Source: Rhynochetos jubatus (Eukaryota; Chordata; Aves; Eurypygiformes; Rhynochetidae). From it: a DNA stretch of 64,000 bases. Position 1 is the stretch's first letter. Every line of letters begins with the position of its first letter. The stretch is taken from assembly GCA_027574665.1 (NCBI GenBank), contig CM050666.1, positions 744,001 through 808,000 of the forward strand, read 5' to 3'. Made by a program: the position numbers and the translations under genes. The notes under the pieces were generated by a model, which saw nothing but the letters and a program-made list of their open reading frames with translations, ran no database searches and was not told the origin of the DNA. Positions 50,204-63,885 of the stretch are shown here, piece after piece.

Positions 50204-50675
50204 ATGCGCGGCTCGTTGAAGCGTCTGCCCGAACACGGACATCTGAAGCAGCACTGTAATGCGACCAAACAGAAAGAGTTAGGAGAGAATTTCTTGTCCC
50301 TTCTTGCTGCGCCCTTGCAGAGCACTGCGTGCCAGAGCAGCCGGACCGCTGTGTTGCTTGCAATCTCCAGTTCCAACAGTGCCACAGTTCCTCGGCAATA
50401 GAAAGAGCTAGGAAGGAATTGCTTACGCTGTTTTCTCTCGCTGTGCTCTAGCAGTTCGTTCCCTTCTCGGCAGAGCGCGGGACCGCTTGCAAAGCTTAGA
50501 AACAAAGCTCTCCCTTTTCCTCCAAAAGGGAAAGAGCTACGAGGGAATTTCTTAGAGAAACCTTGTTTGTTTTGGCAGAGCACTGCATGCCTCTTAAGAC
50601 AGAGCTCTGTATCCCCGGGAAGGTCGAAATCCACAGGGTCACCTTCTCTGTGCTAACAGGCTCGGAGAGGCTGGA
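50204..50675 (+). repeat. Monomer with in-frame stop (TAA)
   Basis: A c-to-t change at 50399 turns cggcaacag into cggcaatag, which stops the plus frame after 65 codons. The rest of the monomer is ordinary, with c at 263 and a at 353. Confidence 0.85.
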
Positions 50676-53600
50676 ATGCGCGGCTCGTTGAAGCGTCTGC
50701 CCGAACACGGACATCTGAAGCAGCACTGTAATGCGACCAAACAGAAAGAGTTAGGAGAGAATTTCTTGTCCCTTCTTGCTGCGCCCTTGCAGAGCACTGC
50801 GTGCCAGAGCAGCCGGACCGCTGTGTTGCTTGCAATCTCCAGTTCCAACAGTGCCACAGTTCCTCGGCAACAGAAAGAGCTAGGAAGGAATTGCTTACGC
50901 TGTTTTCTCTCGCTGTGCTCTAGCAGTTCGTTCCCTTTTCGGCAGAGCGCGGGACCGCTTGCAAAGCTTAGAAACAAAGCTCTCCCTTTTCCTCCAAAAG
51001 GGAAAGAGCTACGAGGGAATTTCTTAGAGAAACACTGTTTGTTTTGGCAGAGCACTGCATGCCTCTTAAGACAGAGCTCTGTATCCCCGGGAAGGTCGAA
51101 ATCCACAGGGTCACCTTCTCTGTGCTAACAGGCTCGGAGAGGCTCGAATGCGCGGCTCGTTGAAGCGTCTGCCCGAACACGGACATCTGAAGCAGCACTG
51201 TAATGCGACCAAACAGAAAGAGTTAGGAGAGAATTTCTTGTCCCTTCTTGCTGCGCCCTTGCAGAGCACTGCGTGCCAGAGCAGCCGGACCGCTGTGTTG
51301 CTTGCAATCTCCAGTTCCAGCAGTGCCACAGTTCCTCGGCAACAGAAAGAGCTAGGAAGGAATTGCTTACGCTGTTTTCTCTCGCTGTGCTCTAGCAGTT
51401 CGTTCCCTTTTCGGCAGAGCGCGGGACCGCTTGCAAAGCTTAGAAACAAAGCTCTCCCTTTTCCTCCAAAAGGGAAAGAGCTACGAGGGAATTTCTTAGC
51501 GAAACCTTGTTTGTTTTGGCAGAGCACTGCATGCCTCTTAAGACAGAGCTCTGTATCCCCGGGAAGGTCGAAATCCACAGGGTCACCTTCTCTGTGCTAA
51601 CAGGCTCGGAGAGGCTGGAATGCGCGGCTCGTTGAAGCGTCTGCCCGAACACGGACATCTGAAGCAGCACTGTAATGCGACCAAACAGAAAGAGTTAGGA
51701 GAGAATTTCTTGTCCCTTCTTGCTGCGCCCTTGCAGAGCACTGCGTGCCAGAGCAGCCGGACCGCTGTGTTGCTTGCAATCTCCAGTTCCAACAGTGCCA
51801 CAGTTCCTCGGCAACAGAAAGAGCTAGGAAGGAATTGCTTACGCTGTTTTCTCTCGCTGTGCTCTAGCAGTTCGTTCCCTTTTCGGCAGAGCGCGGGACC
51901 GCTTGCAAAGCTTAGAAACAAAGCTCTCCCTTTTCCTCCAAAAGGGAAAGAGCTACGAGGGAATTTCTTAGCGAAACCTTGTTTGTTTTGGCAGAGCACT
52001 GCATGCCTCTTAAGACAGAGCTCTGTATCCCCGGGAAGGTCGAAATCCACAGGGTCACCTTCTCTGTGCTAACAGGCTCGGAGAGGCTGGAATGCGCGGC
52101 TCGTTGAAGCGTCTGCCCGAACACGGACATCTGAAGCAGCACTGTAATGCGACCAAACAGAAAGAGTTAGGAGAGAATTTCTTGTCCCTTCTTGCTGCGC
52201 CCTTGCAGAGCACTGCGTGCCAGAGCAGCCGGACCGCTGTGTTGCTTGCAATCTCCAGTTCCAACAGTGCCACAGTTCCTCGGCAACAGAAAGAGCTAGG
52301 AAGGAATTGCTTACGCTGTTTTCTCTCGCTGTGCTCTAGCAGTTCGTTCCCTTTTCGGCAGAGCGCGGGACCGCTTGCAAAGCTTAGAAACAAACCTCTC
52401 CCTTTTCCTCCAAAAGGGAAAGAGCTACGAGGGAATTTCTTAGCGAAACCTTGTTTGTTTTGGCAGAGCACTGCATGCCTCTTAAGACAGAGCTCTGGAT
52501 CCCCGGGAAGGTCGAAATCCACAGGGTCACCTTCTCTGTGCTAACAGGCTCGGAGAGGCTCGAATGCGCGGCTCGTTGAAGCGTCTGCCCGAACACGGAC
52601 ATCTGAAGCAGCACTGTAATGCGACCAAACAGAAAGAGTTAGGAGAGAATTTCTTGTCCCTTCTTGCTGCGCCCTTGCAGAGCACTGCGTGCCAGAGCAG
52701 CCGGACCGCTGTGTTGCTTGCAATCTCCAGTTCCAACAGTGCCACAGTTCCTCGGCAACAGAAAGAGCTAGGAAGGAATTGCTTACGCTGTTTTCTCTCG
52801 CTGTGCTCTAGCAGTTCGTTCCCTTTTCGGCAGAGCGCGGGACCGCTTGCAAAGCTTAGAAACAAACCTCTCCCTTTTCCTCCAAAAGGGAAAGAGCTAC
52901 GAGGGAATTTCTTAGCGAAACCTTGTTTGTTTTGGCAGAGCACTGCATGCCTCTTAAGACAGAGCTCTGTATCCCCGGGAAGGTCGAAATCCACAGGGTC
53001 ACCTTCTCTGTGCTAACAGGCTCGGAGAGGCTGGAATGCGCGGCTCGTTGAAGCGTCTGCCCGAACACGGCCATCTGAAGCAGCACTGTAATGCGACCAA
53101 ACAGAAAGAGTTAGGAGAGAATTTCTTGTCCCTTCTTGCTGCGCCCTTGCAGAGCACTGCGTGCCAGAGCAGCCGGACCGCTGTGTTGCTTGCAATCTCC
53201 AGTTCCAACAGTGCCACAGTTCCTCGGCAACAGAAAGAGCTAGGAAGGAATTGCTTACGCTGTTTTCTCTCGCTGTGCTCTAGCAGTTCGTTCCCTTTTC
53301 GGCAGAGCGCGGGACCGCTTGCAAAGCTTAGAAACAAAGCTCTCCCTTTTCCTCCAAAAGGGAAAGAGCTACGAGGGAATTTCTTAGCGAAACCTTGTTT
53401 GTTTTGGCAGAGCACTGCATGCCTCTTAAGACAGAGCTCTGGATCCCCGGGAAGGTCGAAATCCACAGGGTCACCTTCTCTGTGCTAACAGGCTCGGAGA
53501 GGCTGGAATGCGCGGCTCGTTGAAGCGTCTGCCCGAACACGGACATCTGAAGCAGCACTGTAATGCGACCAAACAGAAAGAGTTAGGAGAGAATTTCTTG

Positions 53601-54923
53601 TCCCTTCTTGCTGCGCCCTTGCAGAGCACTGCGTGCCAGAGCAGCCGGACCGCTGTGTTGCTTGCAATCTCCAGTTCCAACAGTGCCACAGTTCCTCGGC
53701 AACAGAAAGAGCTAGGAAGGAATTGCTTACGCTGTTTTCTCTCGCTGTGCTCTAGCAGTTCGTTCCCTTTTCGGCAGAGCGCGGGACCGCTTGCAAAGCT
53801 TAGAAACAAAGCTCTCCCTTTTCCTCCAAAAGGGAAAGAGCTACGAGGGAATTTCTTAGCGAAACCTTGTTTGTTTTGGCAGAGCACTGCATGCCTCTTA
53901 AGACAGAGCTCTGTATCCCCGGGAAGGTCGAAATCCACAGGGTCACCTTCTCTGTGCTAACAGGCTCGGAGAGGCTCGAATGCGCGGCTCGTTGAAGCGT
54001 CTGCCCGAACACGGCCATCTGAAGCAGCACTGTAATGCGACCAAACAGAAAGAGTTAGGAGAGAATTTCTTGTCCCTTCTTGCTGCGCCCTTGCAGAGCA
54101 CTGCGTGCCAGAGCAGCCGGACCGCTGTGTTGCTTGCAATCTCCAGTTCCAACAGTGCCACAGTTCCTCGGCAACAGAAAGAGCTAGGAAGGAATTGCTT
54201 ACGCTGTTTTCTCTCGCTGTGCTCTAGCAGTTCGTTCCCTTTTCGGCAGAGCGCGGGACCGCTTGCAAAGCTTAGAAACAAACCTCTCCCTTTTCCTCCA
54301 AAAGGGAAAGAGCTACGAGGGAATTTCTTAGCGAAACACTGTTTGTTTTGGCAGAGCACTGCATGCCTCTTAAGACAGAGCTCTGGATCCCCGGGAAAGT
54401 CGAAATCCACAGGGTCACCTTCTCTGTGCTAACAGGCTCGGAGAGGCTCGAATGCGCGGCTCGTTGAAGCGTCTGCCCGAACACGGCCATCTGAAGCAGC
54501 ACTGTAATGCGACCAAACAGAAAGAGTTAGGAGAGAATTTCTTGTCCCTTCTTGCTGCGCCTTTGCAGAGCACTGCGTGCCAGAGCAGCCGGACCGCTGT
54601 GTTGCTTGCAATCTCCAGTTCCAACAGTGCCACAGTTCCTCGGCAACAGAAAGAGCTAGGAAGGAATTGCTTACGCTGTTTTCTCTCGCTGTGCTCTAGC
54701 AGTTCGTTCCCTTCTCGGCAGAGCGCGGGACCGCTTGCAAAGCTTAGAAACAAAGCTCTCCCTTTTCCTCCAAAAGGGAAAGAGCTACGAGGGAATTTCT
54801 TAGAGAAACCTTGTTTGTTTTGGCAGAGCACTGCATGCCTCTTAAGACAGAGCTCTGTATCCCCGGGAAGGTCGAAATCCACAGGGTCACCTTCTCTGTG
54901 CTAACAGGCTCGGAGAGGCTCGA

Positions 54924-55392
54924 ATGCGCGGCTCGTTGAAGCGTCTGCCCGAACACGGACATCTGAAGCAGCACTGTAATGCGACCAAACAGAAAGAGTT
55001 AGGAGAGAATTTTTTGTCCCTTCTTGCTACGCTTGAGAGCACTGCGTGCCAGAGCAGCCGGACCGCTGTGTTGCTTGCAATCTCCAGTTCCAACAGTGCC
55101 ACAGTTCCTCGGCAACAGAAAGAGCTAGGAAGGAATTGCTTACGCTGTTTTCTCTCGCTGTGCTCTAGCAGTTCGTTCCCTTTTCGGCAGAGCGCGGGAC
55201 CGCTTGCAAAGCTTAGAAACAAAGCTCTCCCTTTTCCTCCAAAAGGGAAAGAGCTACGAGGGAATTTCTTAGCGAAACCTTGTTTGTTTTGGCAGAGCAC
55301 TGCATGCCTCTTAAGACAGAGCTCTGGATCCCCGGGAAGGTCGAAATCCACAGGGTCACCTTCTCTGTGCTAACAGGCTCGGAGAGGCTGGA
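54924..55392 (+). repeat. Short 469-bp monomer 3
   Basis: It carries the net 3-base loss and aattttttg, plus a private g-to-a (gctacgcttgag instead of gctgcgcttgag, at 55029). It lies 16 monomers after short monomer 2. The tgcttctta and tatctccggg markers that flank short monomers 2 and 4 are absent around it. Confidence 0.9.
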
Positions 55393-58224
55393 ATGCGCGG
55401 CTCGTTGAAGCGTCTGCCCGAACACGGACATCTGAAGCAGCACTGTAATGCGACCAAACAGAAAGAGTTAGGAGAGAATTTCTTGTCCCTTCTTGCTGCG
55501 CCCTTGCAGAGCACTGCGTGCCAGAGCAGCCGGACCGCTGTGTTGCTTGCAATCTCCAGTTCCAACAGTGCCACAGTTCCTCGGCAACAGAAAGAGCTAG
55601 GAAGGAATTGCTTGCGCTGTTTTCTCTCGCTGTGCTCTAGCAGTTCGTTCCCTTTTCGGCAGAGCGCGGGACCGCTTGCAAAGCTTAGAAACAAAGCTCT
55701 CCCTTTTCCTCCAAAAGGGAAAGAGCTACGAGGGAATTTCTTAGCGAAACACTGTTTGTTTTGGCAGAGCACTGCATGCCTCTTAAGACAGAGCTCTGTA
55801 TCCCCGGGAAGGTCGAAATCCACAGGGTCACCTTCTCTGTGCTAACAGGCTCGGAGAGGCTGGAATGCGCGGCTCGTTGAAGCGTCTGCCCGAACACGGC
55901 CATCTGAAGCAGCACTGTAATGCGACCAAACAGAAAGAGTTAGGAGAGAATTTCTTGTCCCTTCTTGCTGCGCCCTTGCAGAGCACTGCGTGCCAGAGCA
56001 GCCGGACCGCTGTGTTGCTTGCAATCTCCAGTTCCAACAGTGCCACAGTTCCTCGGCAACAGAAAGAGCTAGGAAGGAATTGCTTACGCTGTTTTCTCTC
56101 GCTGTGCTCTAGCAGTTCGTTCCCTTTTCGGCAGAGCGCGGGACCGCTTGCAAAGCTTAGAAACAAACCTCTCCCTTTTCCTCCAAAAGGGAAAGAGCTA
56201 CGAGGGAATTTCTTAGCGAAACCTTGTTTGTTTTGGCAGAGCACTGCATGCCTCTTAAGACAGAGCTCTGTATCCCCGGGAAGGTCGAAATCCACAGGGT
56301 CACCTTCTCTGTGCTAACAGGCTCAGAGAGGCTGGAATGCGCGGCTCGTTGAAGCGTCTGCCCGAACACGGCCATCTGAAGCAGCACTGTAATGCGACCA
56401 AACAGAAAGAGTTAGGAGAGAATTTCTTGTCCCTTCTTGCTGCGCCCTTGCAGAGCACTGCGTGCCAGAGCAGCCGGACCGCTGTGTTGCTTGCAATCTC
56501 CAGTTCCAACAGTGCCACAGTTCCTCGGCAACAGAAAGAGCTAGGAAGGAATTGCTTACGCTGTTTTCTCTCGCTGTGCTCTAGCAGTTCGTTCCCTTTT
56601 CGGCAGAGCGCGGGACCGCTTGCAAAGCTTAGAAACAAAGCTCTCCCTTTTCCTCCAAAAGGGAAAGAGCTACGAGGGAATTTCTTAGCGAAACCTTGTT
56701 TGTTTTGGCAGAGCACTGCATGCCTCTTAAGACAGAGCTCTGGATCCCCGGGAAGGTCGAAATCCACAGGGTCACCTTCTCTGTGCTAACAGGCTCGGAG
56801 AGGCTGGAATGCGCGGCTCGTTGAAGCGTCTGCCAGAACACGGACATCTGAAGCAGCACTGTAATGCGACCAAACAGAAAGAGTTAGGAGAGAATTTCTT
56901 GTCCCTTCTTGCTGCGCCCTTGCAGAGCACTGCGTGCCAGAGCAGCCGGACCGCTGTGTTGCTTGCAATCTCCAGTTCCAACAGTGCCACAGTTCCTCGG
57001 CAACAGAAAGAGCTAGGAAGGAATTGCTTACGCTGTTTTCTCTCGCTGTGCTCTAGCAGTTCGTTCCCTTTTCGGCAGAGCGCGGGACCGCTTGCAAAGC
57101 TTAGAAACAAACCTCTCCCTTTTCCTCCAAAAGGGAAAGAGCTACGAGGGAATTTCTTAGCGAAACCTTGTTTGTTTTGGCAGAGCACTGCATGCCTCTT
57201 AAGACAGAGCTCTGTATCCCCGGGAAGGTCGAAATCCACAGGGTCACCTTCTCTGTGCTAACAGGCTCGGAGAGGCTGGAATGCGCGGCTCGTTGAAGCG
57301 TCTGCCCGAACACGGCCATCTGAAGCAGCACTGTAATGCGACCAAACAGAAAGAGTTAGGAGAGAATTTCTTGTCCCTTCTTGCTGCGCCCTTGCAGAGC
57401 ACTGCGTGCCAGAGCAGCCGGACCGCTGTGTTGCTTGCAATCTCCAGTTCCAACAGTGCCACAGTTCCTCGGCAACAGAAAGAGCTAGGAAGGAATTGCT
57501 TACGCTGTTTTCTCTCGCTGTGCTCTAGCAGTTCGTTCCCTTTTCGGCAGAGCGCGGGACCGCTTGCAAAGCTTAGAAACAAACCTCTCCCTTTTCCTCC
57601 AAAAGGGAAAGAGCTACGAGGGAATTTCTTAGCGAAACCTTGTTTGTTTTGGCAGAGCACTGCATGCCTCTTAAGACAGAGCTCTGTATCCCCGGGAAGG
57701 TCGAAATCCACAGGGTCACCTTCTCTGTGCTAACAGGCTCGGAGAGGCTGGAATGCGCGGCTCGTTGAAGCGTCTGCCCGAACACGGCCATCTGAAGCAG
57801 CACTGTAATGCGACCAAACAGAAAGAGTTAGGAGAGAATTTCTTGTCCCTTCTTGCTGCGCCCTTGCAGAGCACTGCGTGCCAGAGCAGCCGGACCGCTG
57901 TGTTGCTTGCAATCTCCAGTTCCAACAGTGCCACAGTTCCTCGGCAACAGAAAGAGCTAGGAAGGAATTGCTTACGCTGTTTTCTCTCGCTGTGCTCTAG
58001 CAGTTCGTTCCCTTTTCGGCAGAGCGCGGGACCGCTTGCAAAGCTTAGAAACAAAGCTCTCCCTTTTCCTCCAAAAGGGAAAGAGCTACGAGGGAATTTC
58101 TTAGCGAAACCTTGTTTGTTTTGGCAGAGCACTGCATGCCTCTTAAGACAGAGCTCTGTATCCCCGGGAAGGTCGAAATCCACAGGGTCACCTTCTCTGT
58201 GCTAACAGGCTCGGAGAGGCTGGA

Positions 58225-58696
58225 ATGCGCGGCTCGTTGAAGCGTCTGCCCGAACACGGACATCTGAAGCAGCACTGTAATGCGACCAAACAGAAAGAGT
58301 TAGGAGAGAATTTCTTGTCCCTTCTTGCTGCGCCCTTGCAGAGCACTGCGTGCCAGAGCAGCCGGACCGCTGTGTTGCTTGCAATCTCCAGTTCCAACAG
58401 TGCCACAGTTCCTCGGCAACAGAAAGAGCTAGGAAGGAATTGCTTACGCTGTTTTCTCTCGCTGTGCTCTAGCAGTTCGTTCCCTTTTCGGCAGAGCGCG
58501 GGACCGCTTGCAAAGCTTAGAAACAAAGCTCTCCCTTTTCCTCCAAAAGGGAAAGAGCTACGAGGGAATGTCTTAGCGAAACCTTGTTTGTTTTGGCAGA
58601 GCACTGCATGCCTCTTAAGACAGAGCTCTGGATCCCCGGGAAGGTCGAAATCCACAGGGTCACCTTCTCTGTGCTAACAGGCTCGGAGAGGCTCGA
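58225..58696 (+). repeat. Monomer with rare gaatgtctt variant, copy 1
   Basis: A rare t-to-g change at 58570 (gaatgtctt instead of gaatttctt) is shared only with the monomer at 61057, exactly six monomers (2,832 bp) downstream. The flanking monomers do not match closely, so a single-monomer conversion or a blurred six-monomer duplication are both possible. Confidence 0.7.
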
Positions 58697-61056
58697 ATGC
58701 GCGGCTCGTTGAAGCGTCTGCCCGAACACGGCCATCTGAAGCAGCACTGTAATGCGACCAAACAGAAAGAGTTAGGAGAGAATTTCTTGTCCCTTCTTGC
58801 TGCGCCTTTGCAGAGCACTGCGTGCCAGAGCAGCCGGACCGCTGTGTTGCTTGCAATCTCCAGTTCCAACAGTGCCACAGTTCCTCGGCAACAGAAAGAG
58901 CTAGGAAGGAATTGCTTACGCTGTTTTCTCTCGCTGTGCTCTAGCAGTTCGTTCCCTTTTCGGCAGAGCGCGGGACCGCTTGCAAAGCTTAGAAACAAAG
59001 CTCTCCCTTTTCCTCCAAAAGGGAAAGAGCTACGAGGGAATTTCTTAGCGAAACACTGTTTGTTTTGGCAGAGCACTGCATGCCTCTTAAGACAGAGCTC
59101 TGTATCCCCGGGAAAGTCGAAATCCACAGGGTCACCTTCTCTGTGCTAACAGGCTCGGAGAGGCTGGAATGCGCGGCTCGTTGAAGCGTCTGCCCGAACA
59201 CGGCCATCTGAAGCAGCACTGTAATGCGACCAAACAGAAAGAGTTAGGAGAGAATTTCTTGTCCCTTCTTGCTGCGCCTTTGCAGAGCACTGCGTGCCAG
59301 AGCAGCCGGACCGCTGTGTTGCTTGCAATCTCCAGTTCCAACAGTGCCACAGTTCCTCGGCAACAGAAAGAGCTAGGAAGGAATTGCTTGCGCTGTTTTC
59401 TCTCGCTGTGCTCTAGCAGTTCGTTCCCTTTTCGGCAGAGCGCGGGACCGCTTGCAAAGCTTAGAAACAAACCTCTCCCTTTTCCTCCAAAAGGGAAAGA
59501 GCTACGAGGGAATTTCTTAGAGAAACCTTGTTTGTTTTGGCAGAGCACTGCATGCCTCTTAAGACAGAGCTCTGTATCCCCGGGAAGGTCGAAATCCACA
59601 GGGTCACCTTCTCTGTGCTAACAGGCTCGGAGAGGCTGGAATGCGCGGCTCGTTGAAGCGTCTGCCCGAACACGGCCATCTGAAGCAGCACTGTAATGCG
59701 ACCAAACAGAAAGAGTTAGGAGAGAATTTCTTGTCCCTTCTTGCTGCGCCCTTGCAGAGCACTGCGTGCCAGAGCAGCCGGACCGCTGTGTTGCTTGCAA
59801 TCTCCAGTTCCAACAGTGCCACAGTTCCTCGGCAACAGAAAGAGCTAGGAAGGAATTGCTTACGCTGTTTTCTCTCGCTGTGCTCTAGCAGTTCGTTCCC
59901 TTTTCGGCAGAGCGCGGGACCGCTTGCAAAGCTTAGAAACAAAGCTCTCCCTTTTCCTCCAAAAGGGAAAGAGCTACGAGGGAATTTCTTAGCGAAACCT
60001 TGTTTGTTTTGGCAGAGCACTGCATGCCTCTTAAGACAGAGCTCTGTATCCCCGGGAAGGTCGAAATCCACAGGGTCACCTTCTCTGTGCTAACAGGCTC
60101 GGAGAGGCTGGAATGCGCGGCTCGTTGAAGCGTCTGCCCGAACACGGCCATCTGAAGCAGCACTGTAATGCGACCAAACAGAAAGAGTTAGGAGAGAATT
60201 TCTTGTCCCTTCTTGCTGCGCCCTTGCAGAGCACTGCGTGCCAGAGCAGCCGGACCGCTGTGTTGCTTGCAATCTCCAGTTCCAACAGTGCCACAGTTCC
60301 TCGGCAACAGAAAGAGCTAGGAAGGAATTGCTTACGCTGTTTTCTCTCGCTGTGCTCTAGCAGTTCGTTCCCTTTTCGGCAGAGCGCGGGACCGCTTGCA
60401 AAGCTTAGAAACAAACCTCTCCCTTTTCCTCCAAAAGGGAAAGAGCTACGAGGGAATTTCTTAGCGAAACCTTGTTTGTTTTGGCAGAGCACTGCATGCC
60501 TCTTAAGACAGAGCTCTGTATCCCCGGGAAGGTCGAAATCCACAGGGTCACCTTCTCTGTGCTAACAGGCTCGGAGAGGCTGGAATGCGCGGCTCGTTGA
60601 AGCGTCTGCCCGAACACGGACATCTGAAGCAGCACTGTAATGCGACCAAACAGAAAGAGTTAGGAGAGAATTTCTTGTCCCTTCTTGCTGCGCCCTTGCA
60701 GAGCACTGCGTGCCAGAGCAGCCGGACCGCTGTGTTGCTTGCAATCTCCAGTTCCAACAGTGCCACAGTTCCTCGGCAACAGAAAGAGCTAGGAAGGAAT
60801 TGCTTACGCTGTTTTCTCTCGCTGTGCTCTAGCAGTTCGTTCCCTTTTCGGCAGAGCGCGGGACCGCTTGCAAAGCTTAGAAACAAAGCTCTCCCTTTTC
60901 CTCCAAAAGGGAAAGAGCTACGAGGGAATTTCTTAGCGAAACCTTGTTTGTTTTGGCAGAGCACTGCATGCCTCTTAAGACAGAGCTCTGTATCCCCGGG
61001 AAGGTCGAAATCCACAGGGTCACCTTCTCTGTGCTAACAGGCTCGGAGAGGCTGGA

Positions 61057-61528
61057 ATGCGCGGCTCGTTGAAGCGTCTGCCCGAACACGGACATCTGAA
61101 GCAGCACTGTAATGCGACCAAACAGAAAGAGTTAGGAGAGAATTTCTTGTCCCTTCTTGCTGCGCCCTTGCAGAGCACTGCGTGCCAGAGCAGCCGGACC
61201 GCTGTGTTGCTTGCAATCTCCAGTTCCAACAGTGCCACAGTTCCTCGGCAACAGAAAGAGCTAGGAAGGAATTGCTTACGCTGTTTTCTCTCGCTGTGCT
61301 CTAGCAGTTCGTTCCCTTTTCGGCAGAGCGCGGGACCGCTTGCAAAGCTTAGAAACAAAGCTCTCCCTTTTCCTCCAAAAGGGAAAGAGCTACGAGGGAA
61401 TGTCTTAGCGAAACCTTGTTTGTTTTGGCAGAGCACTGCATGCCTCTTAAGACAGAGCTCTGTATCCCCGGGAAGGTCGAAATCCACAGGGTCACCTTCT
61501 CTGTGCTAACAGGCTCGGAGAGGCTGGA
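61057..61528 (+). repeat. Monomer with rare gaatgtctt variant, copy 2
   Basis: This shares the t-to-g change (61402) with the monomer at 58225. It differs from that one at offset 407 (t here, g there). It directly precedes the copied block at 61529. Confidence 0.7.
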
Positions 61529-63413
61529 ATGCGCGGCTCGTTGAAGCGTCTGCCCGAACACGGCCATCTGAAGCAGCACTGTAATGCGACCAAACAGAAA
61601 GAGTTAGGAGAGAATTTCTTGTCCCTTCTTGCTGCGCCTTTGCAGAGCACTGCGTGCCAGAGCAGCCGGACCGCTGTGTTGCTTGCAATCTCCAGTTCCA
61701 ACAGTGCCACAGTTCCTCGGCAACAGAAAGAGCTAGGAAGGAATTGCTTGCGCTGTTTTCTCTCGCTGTGCTCTAGCAGTTCGTTCCCTTTTCGGCAGAG
61801 CGCGGGACCGCTTGCAAAGCTTAGAAACAAACCTCTCCCTTTTCCTCCAAAAGGGAAAGAGCTACGAGGGAATTTCTTAGCGAAACCTTGTTTGTTTTGG
61901 CAGAGCACTGCATGCTTCTTAAGACAGAGCTCTGTATCCCCGGGAAGGTCGAAATCCACAGGGTCACCTTCTCTGTGCTAACAGGCTCGGAGAGGCTCGA
62001 ATGCGCGGCTCGTTGAAGCGTCTGCCCGAACACGGACATCTGAAGCAGCACTGTAATGCGACCAAACAGAAAGAGTTAGGAGAGAATTTTTTGTCCCTTC
62101 TTGCTGCGCTTGAGAGCACTGCGTGCCAGAGCAGCCGGACCGCTGTGTTGCTTGCAATCTCCAGTTCCAACAGTGCCACAGTTCCTCGGCAACAGAAAGA
62201 GCTAGGAAGGAATTGCTTGCGCTGTTTTCTCTCGCTGTGCTCTAGCAGTTCGTTCCCTTTTCGGCAGAGCGCGGGACCGCTTGCAAAGCTTAGAAACAAA
62301 GCTCTCCCTTTTCCTCCAAAAGGGAAAGAGCTACGAGGGAATTTCTTAGCGAAACCTTGTTTGTTTTGGCAGAGCACTGCATGCCTCTTAAGACAGAGCT
62401 CTGGATCCCCGGGAAGGTCGAAATCCACAGGGTCACCTTCTCTGTGCTAACAGGCTCGGAGAGGCTCGAATGCGCGGCTCGTTGAAGCGTCTGCCCGAAC
62501 ACGGACATCTGAAGCAGCACTGTAATGCGACCAAACAGAAAGAGTTAGGAGAGAATTTCTTGTCCCTTCTTGCTGCGCCCTTGCAGAGCACTGCGTGCCA
62601 GAGCAGCCGGACCGCTGTGTTGCTTGCAATCTCCAGTTCCAACAGTGCCACAGTTCCTCGGCAACAGAAAGAGCTAGGAAGGAATTGCTTACGCTGTTTT
62701 CTCTCGCTGTGCTCTAGCAGTTCGTTCCCTTTTCGGCAGAGCGCGGGACCGCTTGCAAAGCTTAGAAACAAACCTCTCCCTTTTCCTCCAAAAGGGAAAG
62801 AGCTACGAGGGAATTTCTTAGCGAAACCTTGTTTGTTTTGGCAGAGCACTGCATGCCTCTTAAGACAGAGCTCTGTATCTCCGGGAAGGTCGAAATCCAC
62901 AGGGTCACCTTCTCTGTGCTAACAGGCTCGGAGAGGCTGGAATGCGCGGCTCGTTGAAGCGTCTGCCCGAACACGGACATCTGAAGCAGCACTGTAATGC
63001 GACCAAACAGAAAGAGTTAGGAGAGAATTTCTTGTCCCTTCTTGCTGCGCCCTTGCAGAGCACTGCGTGCCAGAGCAGCCGGACCGCTGTGTTGCTTGCA
63101 ATCTCCAGTTCCAACAGTGCCACAGTTCCTCGGCAACAGAAAGAGCTAGGAAGGAATTGCTTACGCTGTTTTCTCTCGCTGTGCTCTAGCAGTTCGTTCC
63201 CTTTTCGGCAGAGCGCGGGACCGCTTGCAAAGCTTAGAAACAAACCTCTCCCTTTTCCTCCAAAAGGGAAAGAGCTACGAGGGAATTTCTTAGCGAAACA
63301 CTGTTTGTTTTGGCAGAGCACTGCATGCCTCTTAAGACAGAGCTCTGTATCTCCGGGAAGGTCGAAATCCACAGGGTCACCTTCTCTGTGCTAACAGGCT
63401 CGGAGAGGCTCGA
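61529..63413 (+). repeat. Four-monomer block, right copy
   Basis: This repeats the rare-marker order of 46903-48787: tgcttctta monomer, 469-bp monomer, then two monomers with tatctccggg (near 62877 and 63349). It differs in lacking the acactg state in the first three monomers, so later conversion or mutation separated the copies. Confidence 0.76.
62001..62469 (+). repeat. Short 469-bp monomer 4
   Basis: It carries the net 3-base loss with the linked aattttttg. It lies 15 monomers after short monomer 3 and has the common aaaccttg state, unlike short monomers 1 and 2. Confidence 0.9.
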
Positions 63414-63885
63414 ATGCGCGGCTCGTTGAAGCGTCTGCCCGAACACGGCCATCTGAAGCAGCACTGTAATGCGACCAAACAGAAAGAGTTAGGAGAGAAT
63501 TTCTTGTCCCTTCTTGCTGCGCCCTTGCAGAGCACTGCGTGCCAGAGCAGCCGGACCGCTGTGTTGCTTGCAATCTCCAGTTCCAACAGTGCCACAGTTC
63601 CTCGGCAACAGAAAGAGCTAGGAAGGAATTGCTTACGCTGTTTTCTCTCGCTGTGCTCTAGCAGTTCGTTCCCTTTTCGGCAGAGCGCGGGACCGCTTGC
63701 AAAGCTTAGAAACAAAGCTCTCCCTTTTCCTCCAAAAGGGAAAGAGCTACGAGGGAATTTCTTAGCGAATCCTTGTTTGTTTTGGCAGAGCACTGCATGC
63801 CTCTTAAGACAGAGCTCTGTATCCCCGGGAAGGTCGAAATCCACAGGGTCACCTTCTCTGTGCTAACAGGCTCGGAGAGGCTGGA

